This document shows, in pieces, positions 36,258 through 45,326 of a stretch of 64,000 nt of DNA (position 1 is the first letter of the stretch; the number at the start of each line of letters is the position of its first letter). A model generated the notes under the pieces. The model made no database searches. It saw nothing but the letters and a program-made list of their open reading frames with translations, and was not told the origin of the DNA. Both the position numbers and the translations under genes were made by a program. This DNA comes from Vibrio chagasii (GTDB lineage: Bacteria > Pseudomonadota > Gammaproteobacteria > Enterobacterales > Vibrionaceae): NCBI RefSeq assembly GCF_024347355.1, contig NZ_AP025466.1, positions 1,612,001-1,676,000 on the forward strand. Reading direction: 5' to 3'.

Positions 36258-37835
36258 ATGAAATTACTAATAGCAATTACCACACTTTTCTTATCAACCT
36301 TCGCTCATTCATCAGTTTATTTTGGTCCCCCCGATGGGGAAAACATTATTGATATAGAGAGTAAAGACGGTTATTTATTTAAGGTAGAAAGTGGAATATA
36401 TGTACAAGCACATTCGGAGGAGTTCGTTCTCGGAATTGCTACTTTATTTGAAAACTTGAAGCAGACTCGCACGGGGAGAGCCATTATCAACCAAACCTCT
36501 CACTATGCCCCGATTGCGCTGCCAAGCAAAGAACGTGCTTTAGCGTTCCATACCGAAGGTCTAGTTGATGGTACAATAGAAAAGATTCACGTTGTAATAA
36601 GGCCCCCTAGGGGCGGAAAGCAGTTTGTCACAGAACCTCTAATCGCCTCCCCTGAATTTGTGAATTATCAATCAAATGGGCTTGGTGTTCCTGCAGTAAT
36701 CTATTTTGACATCGATAATGCAGTTTTAATCCCAGGTGACTCAACTATTATTGAACCTTCTATAGCACTCGGGCATGAACTTATACATGCTCGTGATTAT
36801 TTAACTGGCGGCTTACCAACGGGTACGCAACGAATTCGTCATCGTGCACCTGTCGCTGGTACAACTCATAATGGAGAAGAGTTTACAGAGGGAGAGGTGG
36901 TTGAATTTAGCTTAATGAAACGTGAGATAGAGGCGACAGGACTCTCCTACCAAAAAGGGAGTACAAAGTTAAAAACACTCACTACTTCACGTCAATCGTC
37001 TATCGAAAGAAGAGAAAGCGTGATGAATGTTTGGGAAGAAGCATTAAAGAATAAATCGGTATATAAGGCTGATTACGCTCGCGTTAAAACTAATATTCAA
37101 CGTTTGAAATCTGAAGTGCCAGTATCCGAATACCATTTATCTAAAGAGTTTGGAAATGAAGCTCGTGACATGTATTGGCCGGGCTCTATGATTGATTACT
37201 CATCAACTCCGACCGATATAACGTTAAAAAGCGTAAAACAAACTGCCTCTGGAGTATTGGGCTCAACATCACTCAGTACGACAAAAGTAAGTGAGGCACT
37301 CCATAGTAACCCTCAATCTCTTTTACTAATAAGCACAAGCTTAATTGAACGAAAAAATGGCTTCCCAAAACTCGATAAAGTGTTGCGTACCGCCCTTGAA
37401 TTAGCCATCAAGGCGGATCGTAAAGTTATTCTTCTCGAAGGTGATAATTTTTCATCGTTAACAGAGGTTGAAAAGCGCCTAACAGTAGCAACGATTGAAA
37501 AGGCCGCGGATAGTATTAAAAAAGGCAATACCCCATCTTCTGTCATTCAAATAAACGCAGATGAAATTAGTAATGAGGGCAGAGATTTGTTAACTCAATC
37601 GGAACAAGTGGTCCTGATTTCGACCAGTGACGATATTTCCGCGTTGACGATGTCCGAAAATATTGCTGGTAGCTCTCAAAAACTATTAGTCAATCGGATC
37701 GTGAGATCTGACCAACCCAATCCAAGTGTGATATACGCGAATCGTTTGCGCTGGTCTAAGCTCGCAGAAAAAGACAATGTAACGCTAGTGGCAAACTCTA
37801 GATTACCTAAGTCAAAGAAGTGTTGGAGCCTATAA
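36258..37835 (+). CDS. Exported protein with M91 (NleD-like) zinc metalloprotease domain
   Basis: A 525-residue protein with an N-terminal signal peptide (1-16, ending STFA) and SD GGAG. Residues about 20-235 look like a peptidase M91 effector domain: HELIH at 173-177 (LGHELIHARDYLTGG) is the zinc site, and the acidic helix 207-225 ending EIEATGL would supply the third ligand. M91 is the family of NleD, a type III effector that cleaves host JNK/p38 kinases. Residues about 310-525 form an unrecognised alpha/beta domain. The only cysteine, C522, is four residues from the end. The stop overlaps the next start (TAATG). AGG/ATA codons are commoner than in neighbours. Confidence 0.72.
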   Translation: MKLLIAITTLFLSTFAHSSVYFGPPDGENIIDIESKDGYLFKVESGIYVQAHSEEFVLGIATLFENLKQTRTGRAIINQTSHYAPIALPSKERALAFHTEGLVDGTIEKIHVVIRPPRGGKQFVTEPLIASPEFVNYQSNGLGVPAVIYFDIDNAVLIPGDSTIIEPSIALGHELIHARDYLTGGLPTGTQRIRHRAPVAGTTHNGEEFTEGEVVEFSLMKREIEATGLSYQKGSTKLKTLTTSRQSSIERRESVMNVWEEALKNKSVYKADYARVKTNIQRLKSEVPVSEYHLSKEFGNEARDMYWPGSMIDYSSTPTDITLKSVKQTASGVLGSTSLSTTKVSEALHSNPQSLLLISTSLIERKNGFPKLDKVLRTALELAIKADRKVILLEGDNFSSLTEVEKRLTVATIEKAADSIKKGNTPSSVIQINADEISNEGRDLLTQSEQVVLISTSDDISALTMSENIAGSSQKLLVNRIVRSDQPNPSVIYANRLRWSKLAEKDNVTLVANSRLPKSKKCWSL

Positions 37836-39955
37836 TGAAGATCAAAAATTTAATATTGTTCATTGGTCTTTGCGTAAGCTTGAATACCAATGCATTGGAA
37901 ACTTGTAATCTTGGAGCTGAAACACTTGAAGAAGAGCACGAGTGGCTGGCTCGGTTGGACTATGAATTTGAGAGTGAACTGACTGATGTTAAAGAAATTG
38001 CAGCATTGGATAAAATTCCAAGTCTAGTGCTTCCTATAAGCGATGAAGGTATGTTTGCTGAACATTGGGCTGGAGTTACAGCTGTAATAGATAGTAAAAA
38101 TAGTAAGCCTAACAGTGCAAAAAGAATTGCCCAACTGGAGCGTGTGTCTGAGCGCCAAGCTCTTTGGCAGCTCGCTAAAAATGGTGGTAGGGCTTTTTCA
38201 AGCGTGTTAGATATTGTTTTTTTCGCACCTTGGGTTGAAGATTTAACGAGAACAATGTGGGATGACTCTGCAAGCGAATTACACCGACTGAGTGTTACTG
38301 CTGAGCCTCTCCCTTTTGTCGGTTTTGCTATTGGCTATTATGATTACCTTTCCACATTGGATAGCCCGGAGAAACGACTCAATCAATGGCTGCAAAATGG
38401 GCATTACAGTTACGGGCAAGAGACTGTACTTGAGCGGCTAAATACGACATCTGCAGAGGCTATTGAGCAGCAGCACGAGCAGTTAAAGCTGCATATCGTT
38501 GAATTGAGCAAAAGGCTTTCTTCTATTCAGTTGCTTCATTTCGACGCAACCTTCAGTGCAAAAGTATTGGAGCTGCAGGAAATCATCAATAAAATGTTTT
38601 CTGCGATTGACCTCGAATACGCCAATACAATGCTAGATCTCTATAATCGTCCCCCTCACGTGATTCAAAAATTTGGAGAGCAAGCTTGCGTGAATCAAAA
38701 GCAAGAGGTCGTAGAAGAGCTTGCTCGTTTAGGTACTGCTTCTAATGGGACTCTGGAAGATTTAAGAGCATGTAGCTATCGAATGCTAGTGGCAAATCTC
38801 GGAAAACTTTATGGTATTGGAAAGTACTCGTATATCGAGAAAACGCGTCAGGAGGTTTTCGAGCATAAACAAAATATCGTTGAAAATGCACAGAGACATA
38901 TTCTTGACTGGCGAAGAAAAATACTTGAAATTCAGAGCAGTAGTATTGAAAAGCTTGTTCTAGAAACAATCAATAATGACAATGTTCGTCTTTATCGACA
39001 GTATTTATATCAGCACGCCCGCCGCATCGCGATAGACAACTTTTCTTTGTCGATTTTACAGCGACGTGCTACCGAAGAGGAGCAGCGAACAGGGCGATTT
39101 CTTGTTGGGGCAGGAGAGCTGATCTGCGGACTATACTCTTGCCAGGTTTATGAAGGCAGAGAAGTCTTTTTTGATGAAGACTCTGATCCACTTTTACAAA
39201 AGCTGTCTGAGCCCTTGGACAACATCGATTTGAGCAGTTACATCAACGAGCGTGTTAGGCGTGGATGGACAAACGTTGAGCTTGATGAGCCTTATATAAA
39301 TCTTTGGCAACAGTGGCAAAATAGAGAAGATGTAAGTCTGTCAGCTTTGCCTTATAAAGGTAACCCTTCATTGGGAGTGATTAAAAAAGACATGCCAGAG
39401 TTGTTTGAGATTTTAGAGAAGATCCCAAGTCACTTATCAGCGGAACAGGCTAAACCTTTTTTGTTTCAATTGATAAGAAATAGGATGTTTAAAGAAGATA
39501 TCCAAACCGCTTGGACGAAACTTGGCGATTTTATATTTCGATTTCAATATGAACAGCGTCAACATCAATCGCTCAACTTCCTACCTTTGCAGTGGCAGCA
39601 AGCCATTTGGCCTTCTCAGCCTCAAGGTGTGTTGTTTAGTGCATTTTTAGACAAAACATACATGTACTACTCTCGTCAGCCTTGGGCTCAATCCTTACCG
39701 TATTCGGATGAGAAAAATGCTACCTCTAACTGGACGCTATATCAGGGAGAGGCACATCGCTACTATTTGACCCAGTCGGTGCCCGAGGATATCTATCTCG
39801 GAGACCAATATTGGATAGAGGTAAATGAACAACTCAGTCACGTTTTATCATTGCCCGAAATTCGCTGGCGGCCGTTTGAGCAGATGATTCTTATGGATAT
39901 ATGGTCTCAGGTTACAGAGATTGAATCTTTGGTAGAGGTGTCGAACCGCCTGTAG
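37835..39955 (+). CDS. Large exported partner protein of the M91 protein, unknown family
   Basis: A 706-residue exported protein (signal 1-20, ending NTNA). It overlaps the M91 gene by one base, and GGAG lies before the ATG, so the two are translationally coupled. Two hydrophobic segments, about 122-134 (SSVLDIVFFAPWV) and 158-172 (PLPFVGFAIGYYDYL), enclose an acidic turn. Long charged helices follow (about 195-420), then a mixed C-terminal region rich in tryptophan and tyrosine. Mature cysteines: 24, 285, 313, 431 and 436. I recognise no family. The coupling and layout suggest a delivery or binding subunit; this is inference. The strong terminator 26 bases after it closes the operon. Confidence 0.65.
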   Translation: MKIKNLILFIGLCVSLNTNALETCNLGAETLEEEHEWLARLDYEFESELTDVKEIAALDKIPSLVLPISDEGMFAEHWAGVTAVIDSKNSKPNSAKRIAQLERVSERQALWQLAKNGGRAFSSVLDIVFFAPWVEDLTRTMWDDSASELHRLSVTAEPLPFVGFAIGYYDYLSTLDSPEKRLNQWLQNGHYSYGQETVLERLNTTSAEAIEQQHEQLKLHIVELSKRLSSIQLLHFDATFSAKVLELQEIINKMFSAIDLEYANTMLDLYNRPPHVIQKFGEQACVNQKQEVVEELARLGTASNGTLEDLRACSYRMLVANLGKLYGIGKYSYIEKTRQEVFEHKQNIVENAQRHILDWRRKILEIQSSSIEKLVLETINNDNVRLYRQYLYQHARRIAIDNFSLSILQRRATEEEQRTGRFLVGAGELICGLYSCQVYEGREVFFDEDSDPLLQKLSEPLDNIDLSSYINERVRRGWTNVELDEPYINLWQQWQNREDVSLSALPYKGNPSLGVIKKDMPELFEILEKIPSHLSAEQAKPFLFQLIRNRMFKEDIQTAWTKLGDFIFRFQYEQRQHQSLNFLPLQWQQAIWPSQPQGVLFSAFLDKTYMYYSRQPWAQSLPYSDEKNATSNWTLYQGEAHRYYLTQSVPEDIYLGDQYWIEVNEQLSHVLSLPEIRWRPFEQMILMDIWSQVTEIESLVEVSNRL

Positions 39956-39981
39956 CGTTTACCCAGTGCTGACAACGCAGA

Positions 39982-40010
39982 AATACCGACCGTGAGAGGT
40001 CGGTATTGTT
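39982..40010 (+). terminator. Terminator of the M91 operon
   Basis: AATACCGACC and GGTCGGTATT pair around a six-base loop, followed by a T-rich tail (GTTATT). Confidence 0.7.
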
Positions 40011-40604
40011 ATTGAAAACTTAATTCCTTTTGCTCTTGTACCTTTAGTGATGCTTTATAACGGTATTAGGGACCAAGTCTAGATTATGACGTGGGTATTT
40101 AGAATGTAGCTATTCGTTACCTAATCTAAATCGCCTCATAGCTGCTTATCGAAAGCATAATGGCTGCGACGACTATTAGTGAGATTTGCTTTATTTGGTG
40201 CGTCAGCATCCAATCATCCCCCCTCCTTAGGTACACTAATGCCACTTGTCGGTTTTTTCACAATCTCAGAGTGGAAATTCTAGAGTGCAATGATGACGAA
40301 GCCTTATGCCTTATCAGCACTAAAAGAAGGCAGGGTAGGTTTTGCTATTGTATTAGACAGTGAGGATTTAGGTTTTATATTAATTAAAGGGGGAAGTGAA
40401 CCACTGATAAAAGAGTGGTTTGGCTGTTTATACTCTAAATTAACAATTCAACACACTGCAGTGCAGTTGACAGCAATACTTTTCCTAATTGGGCAAGTTT
40501 AAGCATTCCCCTCATAGCAGAGCTGGCTTTTCTGACAAACATTCGTATGAAAACGAAATCTGGAGTGCAGTTCCCTCAAGTAAGGGGGGCTTGTAGAGAT
40601 ACAT

Positions 40605-40642
40605 AAAACCGCGTATACCATTGACAATGGTATGCGCGGTTT
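40605..40642. repeat. Near-perfect 18-bp inverted repeat with one-base centre
   Basis: AAACCGCGTATACCATTG and its partner, ending GGTTT, pair with one G:T wobble. Read leftward, the stem runs into TTTTA, so it may terminate the FAD-protein transcript; it could also be a remnant of a mobile element. Confidence 0.55.
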
Positions 40643-40724
40643 GACACTCCAAATAAGCTCTGTAAGCTAACAATGTATAACGTGTTTGGGCATAAGCCTT
40701 ACAGTTAGGCTTTCATCTGGAGAG

Positions 40725-42359
40725 TTATTTAATAAGCTCTATCTTCTCTGCTTGATTCTGCTCTACCATAGACAGTGCAAGTGCTTCTGCAACCTTAATA
40801 CCGTCGATACCAGCAGACAGGATACCACCTGCGTAACCTGCACCTTCACCAGCAGGGTAGAAGCCCTTCAGGTTGATGCTTTGGAAGTCTTTTCCACGCT
40901 TGATACATACCGGAGAAGACGTACGAGTCTCAACACCTGTTAGTAGGCCATCTGGAGTAGAGAAGCCTTTGATCTTCTTCTCGAACGCAGGGATTGCTTC
41001 ACGAATCGCTTCGATTGCAAAGTCAGGCAGCGCTTTTGAAATATCTGTTAGGTGGATACCCGGTGTGAATGATGGTTGTACATCACCCAGAGCACTTGGA
41101 TCACGACCTTTCAGGAAGTCGCCAATTTTCTGTGCTGGAGCATCGTAGTTCTCACCACCTAGTACAAACGCGCCACTTTCTAGTTCACGTTGTAAACGGA
41201 TACCCGCTAGCGCGTCACCTGGGTAATCGCGTTCTGGATCGATACCAACAACGATTGCGCTGTTTGCGTTACGTTCTGCACGAGAGTATTGGCTCATGCC
41301 GTTTGTTACTACGCGGCCCTCTTCAGACGTTGCAGCAACCACAGTACCACCTGGACACATACAGAAGCTGTATACAGTACGGCCATTCTTACAGTGGTGA
41401 ACCAGTTTGTAGTCCGCAGCGCCAAGGATTGGGTTGCCTGCATTTGGACCGAAACGAGCTTCATCAATCATTGATTGTTTGTGTTCGATACGGAAACCAA
41501 CAGAGAAAGGCTTCGCTTCCATGTAAACACCACGATCATGCAGCATTTCAAATGTATCACGAGCACTGTGACCAACAGCTAGTACAACGTGGCGAGATTT
41601 GATTTCTTCACCGTTAGAAAGTGTTAGACCTGTGATTTGACCATCTTCCATGTGAAGGTCATCTACACGAGTGCTGAAGCGGATTTCGCCACCTAGTTCG
41701 ATAATAGAAGCACGCATTTTTTCGATCATGGTAACCAGTTTGAAGGTACCGATGTGCGGCTTACTTACGTATAGGATCTCTTCTGGTGCGCCAGCTGCAA
41801 CGAACTCTTCGATTACTTTGCGGCCGTAGTGTTTTGGATCTTTTACTTGGCTGTATAGCTTACCGTCAGAGAATGTACCAGCGCCACCTTCACCAAACTG
41901 TACGTTTGATTCCGTGTTCAAAGTGCGCTTACGCCAGAAACCAAAAGTATCTTTAGTACGTTCACGAACTTCTTTACCACGCTCAACGATGATTGGGTTG
42001 AAGCCCATTTGAGCAAGCACTAGGCCAGCAAATAGACCACAAGGGCCAAAGCCGATAACAACAGGACGCTCAGTCTGGTTTTCTAGCGCTTTAGCCACGA
42101 ATTTGTACTCCATGTCAGGAGTCACTTTTACGTGTGGGTCGCTGATGAAGGCTTCTAATAGCTCAGCTTCGTTTTCAACGAGAACATCCAGCGTGTAGAT
42201 AAGCAGGATCTTTGATTTCTTACGAGCATCGTAGCCACGTTTAAAGATATTAAAAGAGATAACCTGATCTGAGTTGATGCCAAGCTTTGCTTCAATCGCT
42301 TCTTGAATGGCAGACTCTTCGTGGTCTAGTGGAAGTTTAATTTCGGTTAAACGTATCAT
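40725..42359 (-). CDS. FAD-dependent oxidoreductase of unknown substrate
   Basis: A 544-residue protein with an N-terminal extension (1-95, ferredoxin-like folding pattern IKLPLDHEESAIQEAI), then a Rossmann motif GFGPCG at 103-108 binding FAD. The TESNVQFGEGGAGTFSDGKL stretch and the C-terminal YPAGEGAGYAGGILSAGIDG are diagnostic of the widespread 'FAD-dependent protein' family (COG2509). The biochemical role is unknown. It is a lone leftward gene with normal codon use, marking the return to core chromosome. Confidence 0.83.
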   Translation of the reverse strand: MIRLTEIKLPLDHEESAIQEAIEAKLGINSDQVISFNIFKRGYDARKKSKILLIYTLDVLVENEAELLEAFISDPHVKVTPDMEYKFVAKALENQTERPVVIGFGPCGLFAGLVLAQMGFNPIIVERGKEVRERTKDTFGFWRKRTLNTESNVQFGEGGAGTFSDGKLYSQVKDPKHYGRKVIEEFVAAGAPEEILYVSKPHIGTFKLVTMIEKMRASIIELGGEIRFSTRVDDLHMEDGQITGLTLSNGEEIKSRHVVLAVGHSARDTFEMLHDRGVYMEAKPFSVGFRIEHKQSMIDEARFGPNAGNPILGAADYKLVHHCKNGRTVYSFCMCPGGTVVAATSEEGRVVTNGMSQYSRAERNANSAIVVGIDPERDYPGDALAGIRLQRELESGAFVLGGENYDAPAQKIGDFLKGRDPSALGDVQPSFTPGIHLTDISKALPDFAIEAIREAIPAFEKKIKGFSTPDGLLTGVETRTSSPVCIKRGKDFQSINLKGFYPAGEGAGYAGGILSAGIDGIKVAEALALSMVEQNQAEKIELIK

Positions 42360-42615
42360 TTCGATGTCTCGTTCTTATAGGTGTCTTAGCTAGACCGCTT
42401 CTAGTGAATGCAGAGTTTGGTGTAACACTGATGTTGGGAAGAGGCGATAAGCTCACAATGGCGCGCATTTTACGAGAATTTGATTTATCTGTCATACTAA
42501 TTTGGAAACATGAAGCAAATAGACATGATATTAGAGCCGTATGATGTTGAATTTTGCTTTGGGATGAGTATTATCCCCATTCTTCAATTTTGACTAACTT
42601 ATAGAGCAGAGCATC

Positions 42616-42939
42616 ATGGCATTTGTCGTAGGCGATAATTGTATTCAATGTAAATACACAGACTGTGTGGCAGTGTGTCCCGCAGATGCGTTCCATGAAG
42701 GCCCAAACTTCATGGTAATTAACCCGATCGAATGTATCGATTGTGGTTTATGTGTACCTGAATGTGATGCTCAAGCGATCTTCCAAGAAGACGAACTGCC
42801 TGAAGATCAAAAGATTTTCATTGAAGTGAACGCAGAACTTGCTGAGATTTGGCCTGTACAAACAGAAGTAAAACCAGCAATGGATGATGCGGAAAAGTGG
42901 AATGGCGTGCCTGATAAGTTGGCAATGCTAGAGAAATAA
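42616..42939 (+). CDS. fdxA: FdxA, seven-iron ferredoxin
   Basis: A 107-residue ferredoxin. Cysteines lie in [14 protein letters not shown] and [12 protein letters not shown]. The long spacing in the first group matches a [3Fe-4S] plus [4Fe-4S] protein, the FdxA type, with the usual C-terminal extension ([13 protein letters not shown]). It is a cytoplasmic electron carrier with unknown partners. It is a single gene with its own terminator. Confidence 0.92.
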   Translation: MAFVVGDNCIQCKYTDCVAVCPADAFHEGPNFMVINPIECIDCGLCVPECDAQAIFQEDELPEDQKIFIEVNAELAEIWPVQTEVKPAMDDAEKWNGVPDKLAMLEK

Positions 42940-42956
42940 TCCTTAAAAGCTCAAAT

Positions 42957-42992
42957 AAAAAGGCGTACTGATTTAATCAATACGCCTTTTTT
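42957..42992. terminator. Terminator of fdxA
   Basis: AAAAAGGCGTA pairs with TACGCCTTTTTT around a 13-base loop. Confidence 0.82.
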
Positions 42993-43033
42993 AATATCTG
43001 CACACTGCTTGTTAGTCAGTGAGTGAATGAGCT

Positions 43034-43768
43034 CTAACTATGTTGACGACGCATATTGTCAAGAATGATACCTGTCGCCATTGCTACGTTTAGAGATTCA
43101 GCGCCACCGAATGCTGGAATGGTGATTTTGTCCGTCACGAACTTAGCCGCATGTTCACGGATACCGTGAGACTCGCTGCCCATCAGCAAAATGCCATTTG
43201 CAGTGAAGTCAGTCTTATGAACACTTTCACCTTCTAAAAACGCGCCGTAAACTGGCAGGTTAGCTTGCTCTAAGTAAGCCGGTAAGTCTGTTTGGCTTAC
43301 GTGTACTCGGCCAAAGCTACCCATGGTCGCACTGATCGTTTTAGGGTTGTATGGGTCAGCGCAATCGCTGCTCGCAACGATATGCTTAATGCCATACCAG
43401 TCTGCTACGCGAATGATCGTACCTAGGTTGCCCGGGTCAGATACACCATCAAGCGCAATCATCAAGCCTGTCGCTTGTGGTAATTCAACCTTTGGAATCT
43501 CAACCACGGCAATTGCCGCATTGTTACTGACCAAAGTACTCGCTTTGGTTAGATCGTCTAGCGAGGCTTCAACACAATCAAACTCAATCAGTGATGCGTG
43601 ATTTTCAGATAAGAAACCAGCAGTAGCAAAGACGTTCTTCACGACTAAGTCACTATTGAATAGCTCAAGAACGTTCTTTTCACCTTGAACTAGAAACAGG
43701 CCGTGGGCTTTACGTTGTTTCTTTTGGCCCAAAGCACGAAGGAGTTTTAATTGGTTTTTTGAAATCAT
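43034..43768 (-). CDS. TrmH/SpoU-family RNA methyltransferase
   Basis: A 244-residue SPOUT-fold enzyme: an N-terminal substrate-binding domain (1-95) and a C-terminal knot domain. The three motifs are present: LDGVSDPGNLGTIIRVADWYG, LLMGSESHGIRE and IPAFGGAESLNVAMATGIIL. It should 2'-O-methylate a ribose in rRNA or tRNA using S-adenosylmethionine. The target cannot be told from sequence; the layout is like the RlmB/TsnR group. It is convergent with fdxA. Confidence 0.85.
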   Translation of the reverse strand: MISKNQLKLLRALGQKKQRKAHGLFLVQGEKNVLELFNSDLVVKNVFATAGFLSENHASLIEFDCVEASLDDLTKASTLVSNNAAIAVVEIPKVELPQATGLMIALDGVSDPGNLGTIIRVADWYGIKHIVASSDCADPYNPKTISATMGSFGRVHVSQTDLPAYLEQANLPVYGAFLEGESVHKTDFTANGILLMGSESHGIREHAAKFVTDKITIPAFGGAESLNVAMATGIILDNMRRQHS

Positions 43769-43858
43769 GTTTTTATCCTAGATATAAGCCCGCGCATTAT
43801 AGAGCAAAGGTTAGATAACCAAAAGTGCGATAAGCCAATGCGATCCATATAAAAACAA

Positions 43859-43884
43859 AAGCGCACTAAATAGTGCGCTCTTAT
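43859..43884. terminator. Terminator of the Tas gene
   Basis: GCGCACTA and TAGTGCGC make a tight hairpin. Leftward, the tail is TTTTGTTTTT. Confidence 0.65.
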
Positions 43885-43930
43885 AGGATCAACTTAAGCT
43901 CAACAGAACCTGATAAGCTTAACCTACTGC

Positions 43931-44983
43931 TTAATACGGTACAGGATAGCGCTTAAAGACGGTGTTGATATCAGTCAGAATCTCTTCAGAAAGCGGCTTG
44001 CTGAACGCTGCTATGTTCTCTTTGAGCTGTTCCATAGTGGTTGCACCAATAATGGTTGAGGTAACGCCATCCACTTGGTTACACCATGCTAAGGCGAGCT
44101 GACTCGGCGTGAATCCATGAGCGTTTGCCACTTCTACGTAGCCTTTAACTGCTTCATTAGCCAATTCAGTATCACGGAAAATGCCTTTGCGCTGCATGTA
44201 AGTCCAACGGCTGCCTTCCGGCCTTGCGCCATCAATGTATTTGCCACTAAGCATACCGGCCGCCAAAGGTGACCACGGTAAGTAAGCGACGTCTTCATGC
44301 ACGCAGTTTTCAATCAAATATGGCCAGTCTTTCGTGTGTAGCAGGCTGAATTCATTTTGGATAGAGACCATACGCGGCAAGTCATGCTTCTCGGCTAACT
44401 TGAGGTAAGTGTTAATGCCCCAAGTGCTGTCATCGGATAGACCAACGTGGCGGATTTTGCCTGCTTTAATACAGCTTGCTAGAGCTTGTAAGATCTCCAA
44501 CATTTCAGCTTCATGCTGTTGTCGGGCGATGTCGCTAAAACGAATCTGACTCGGGAAATGTTTACCGAAGTGAGGTGTTGTGCGATTTGGCCAGTGAAGT
44601 TGGTACAGATCGATGTAGTCTGTTTGCAAACGCTTTAGTGATGCATCAACTGCGGCGATCACCGCTTCACCTGTGATAGGGCCACCGTTACGGACCCAAG
44701 GTAAGCCAGGGCCGGCAATCTTACTGGCAATGATCAACTCTTGGCGACGCTTTGGATTGCGTGATAACCAGTCACCGATAATCGCTTCGGTTTTGCCATA
44801 GGTATCAGGAGAAGGCGGCACTGCGTACATTTCTGCCGTATCAATAAAGTTAATACCTTGGCTTAATGCGTATTCGATTTGTTGGTCAGCTTGTTGTTGA
44901 GTATTTTGCAGCCCCCAAGTCATACTACCAAGACAGATTCGGGAAACGGGAATTTGACTACTTCCTAACTTTGAATATTCCAT
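43931..44983 (-). CDS. tas: Tas-like NADP(H)-dependent aldo/keto reductase
   Basis: A 350-residue reductase. Conserved stretches: MEYSKLGSSQIPVSRICLGSMTWG at the start, GINFIDTAEMYAVPPSP with the catalytic tyrosine, DLYQLHWPNR with the catalytic histidine, and QRKGIFRDTE near 245. The pattern follows E. coli Tas closely, including the start MEYSKLG. The open frame extends to 45148, but the family begins at this ATG. Its physiological role is uncertain. Confidence 0.88.
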   Translation of the reverse strand: MEYSKLGSSQIPVSRICLGSMTWGLQNTQQQADQQIEYALSQGINFIDTAEMYAVPPSPDTYGKTEAIIGDWLSRNPKRRQELIIASKIAGPGLPWVRNGGPITGEAVIAAVDASLKRLQTDYIDLYQLHWPNRTTPHFGKHFPSQIRFSDIARQQHEAEMLEILQALASCIKAGKIRHVGLSDDSTWGINTYLKLAEKHDLPRMVSIQNEFSLLHTKDWPYLIENCVHEDVAYLPWSPLAAGMLSGKYIDGARPEGSRWTYMQRKGIFRDTELANEAVKGYVEVANAHGFTPSQLALAWCNQVDGVTSTIIGATTMEQLKENIAAFSKPLSEEILTDINTVFKRYPVPY

Positions 44984-45247
44984 TGAATTCAGGATTCCTG
45001 TTGTTGGGTTCTCTGATACTCGCATTATAGTTTTGAAAAGAGGGCGAGTGAGGAATGAAAACGAATATGAATTATTAGCACAAAATGGTAAGACAAGGTA
45101 TGGCTTGAGGTACTTTAATGAGTCATTTCTCAGCGCTGTGAGCAGCAAGCATTAGTTGTGAAAATGGTATGTAAGAAGGGGTTAGTAGAAAAGGTAATGT
45201 AACGACAGTTTTAGCGCATTCGAACGCCGAGTAATGAGTACTGCATT

Positions 45248-45285
45248 AGAAATAAAAAAGCTCTACCGGATAGTGAGTAGAGCGT
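45248..45285 (-). terminator. Leftward terminator of the 47-residue ORF
   Basis: GCTCTA at 45260-45265 pairs with TAGAGC at 45278-45283. Leftward, six T residues follow. Confidence 0.65.
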
Positions 45286-45326
45286 TTTTATAGGGGTCTT
45301 AATGGTACTAGAGATCCATTCAGTTA

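Larger units (their letters stand above)
39956..40724. other. Long non-coding region right of the accessory pair
   Basis: A 769-base stretch with no convincing gene. It holds a terminator at 39982-40010 and a long palindromic hairpin at 40605-40642. The frame at 40290-40502 is open by chance (see rejected). Some short repeated patterns (a 'GAGTGCA' pair and C-rich/G-rich blocks) hint at a decayed insertion. Confidence 0.5.

Noticed and set aside
40290..40502. A 70-codon open frame in the gap right of the accessory pair
   Set aside because: No clear Shine-Dalgarno or family pattern, and it lies in AT-rich non-coding DNA, so it is probably chance.
40569..40600. Integron attC (VCR) site
   Set aside because: A GCAGTTCCCTCAAG stretch recalls VCR cores, but the paired R sites and cassette layout are absent.
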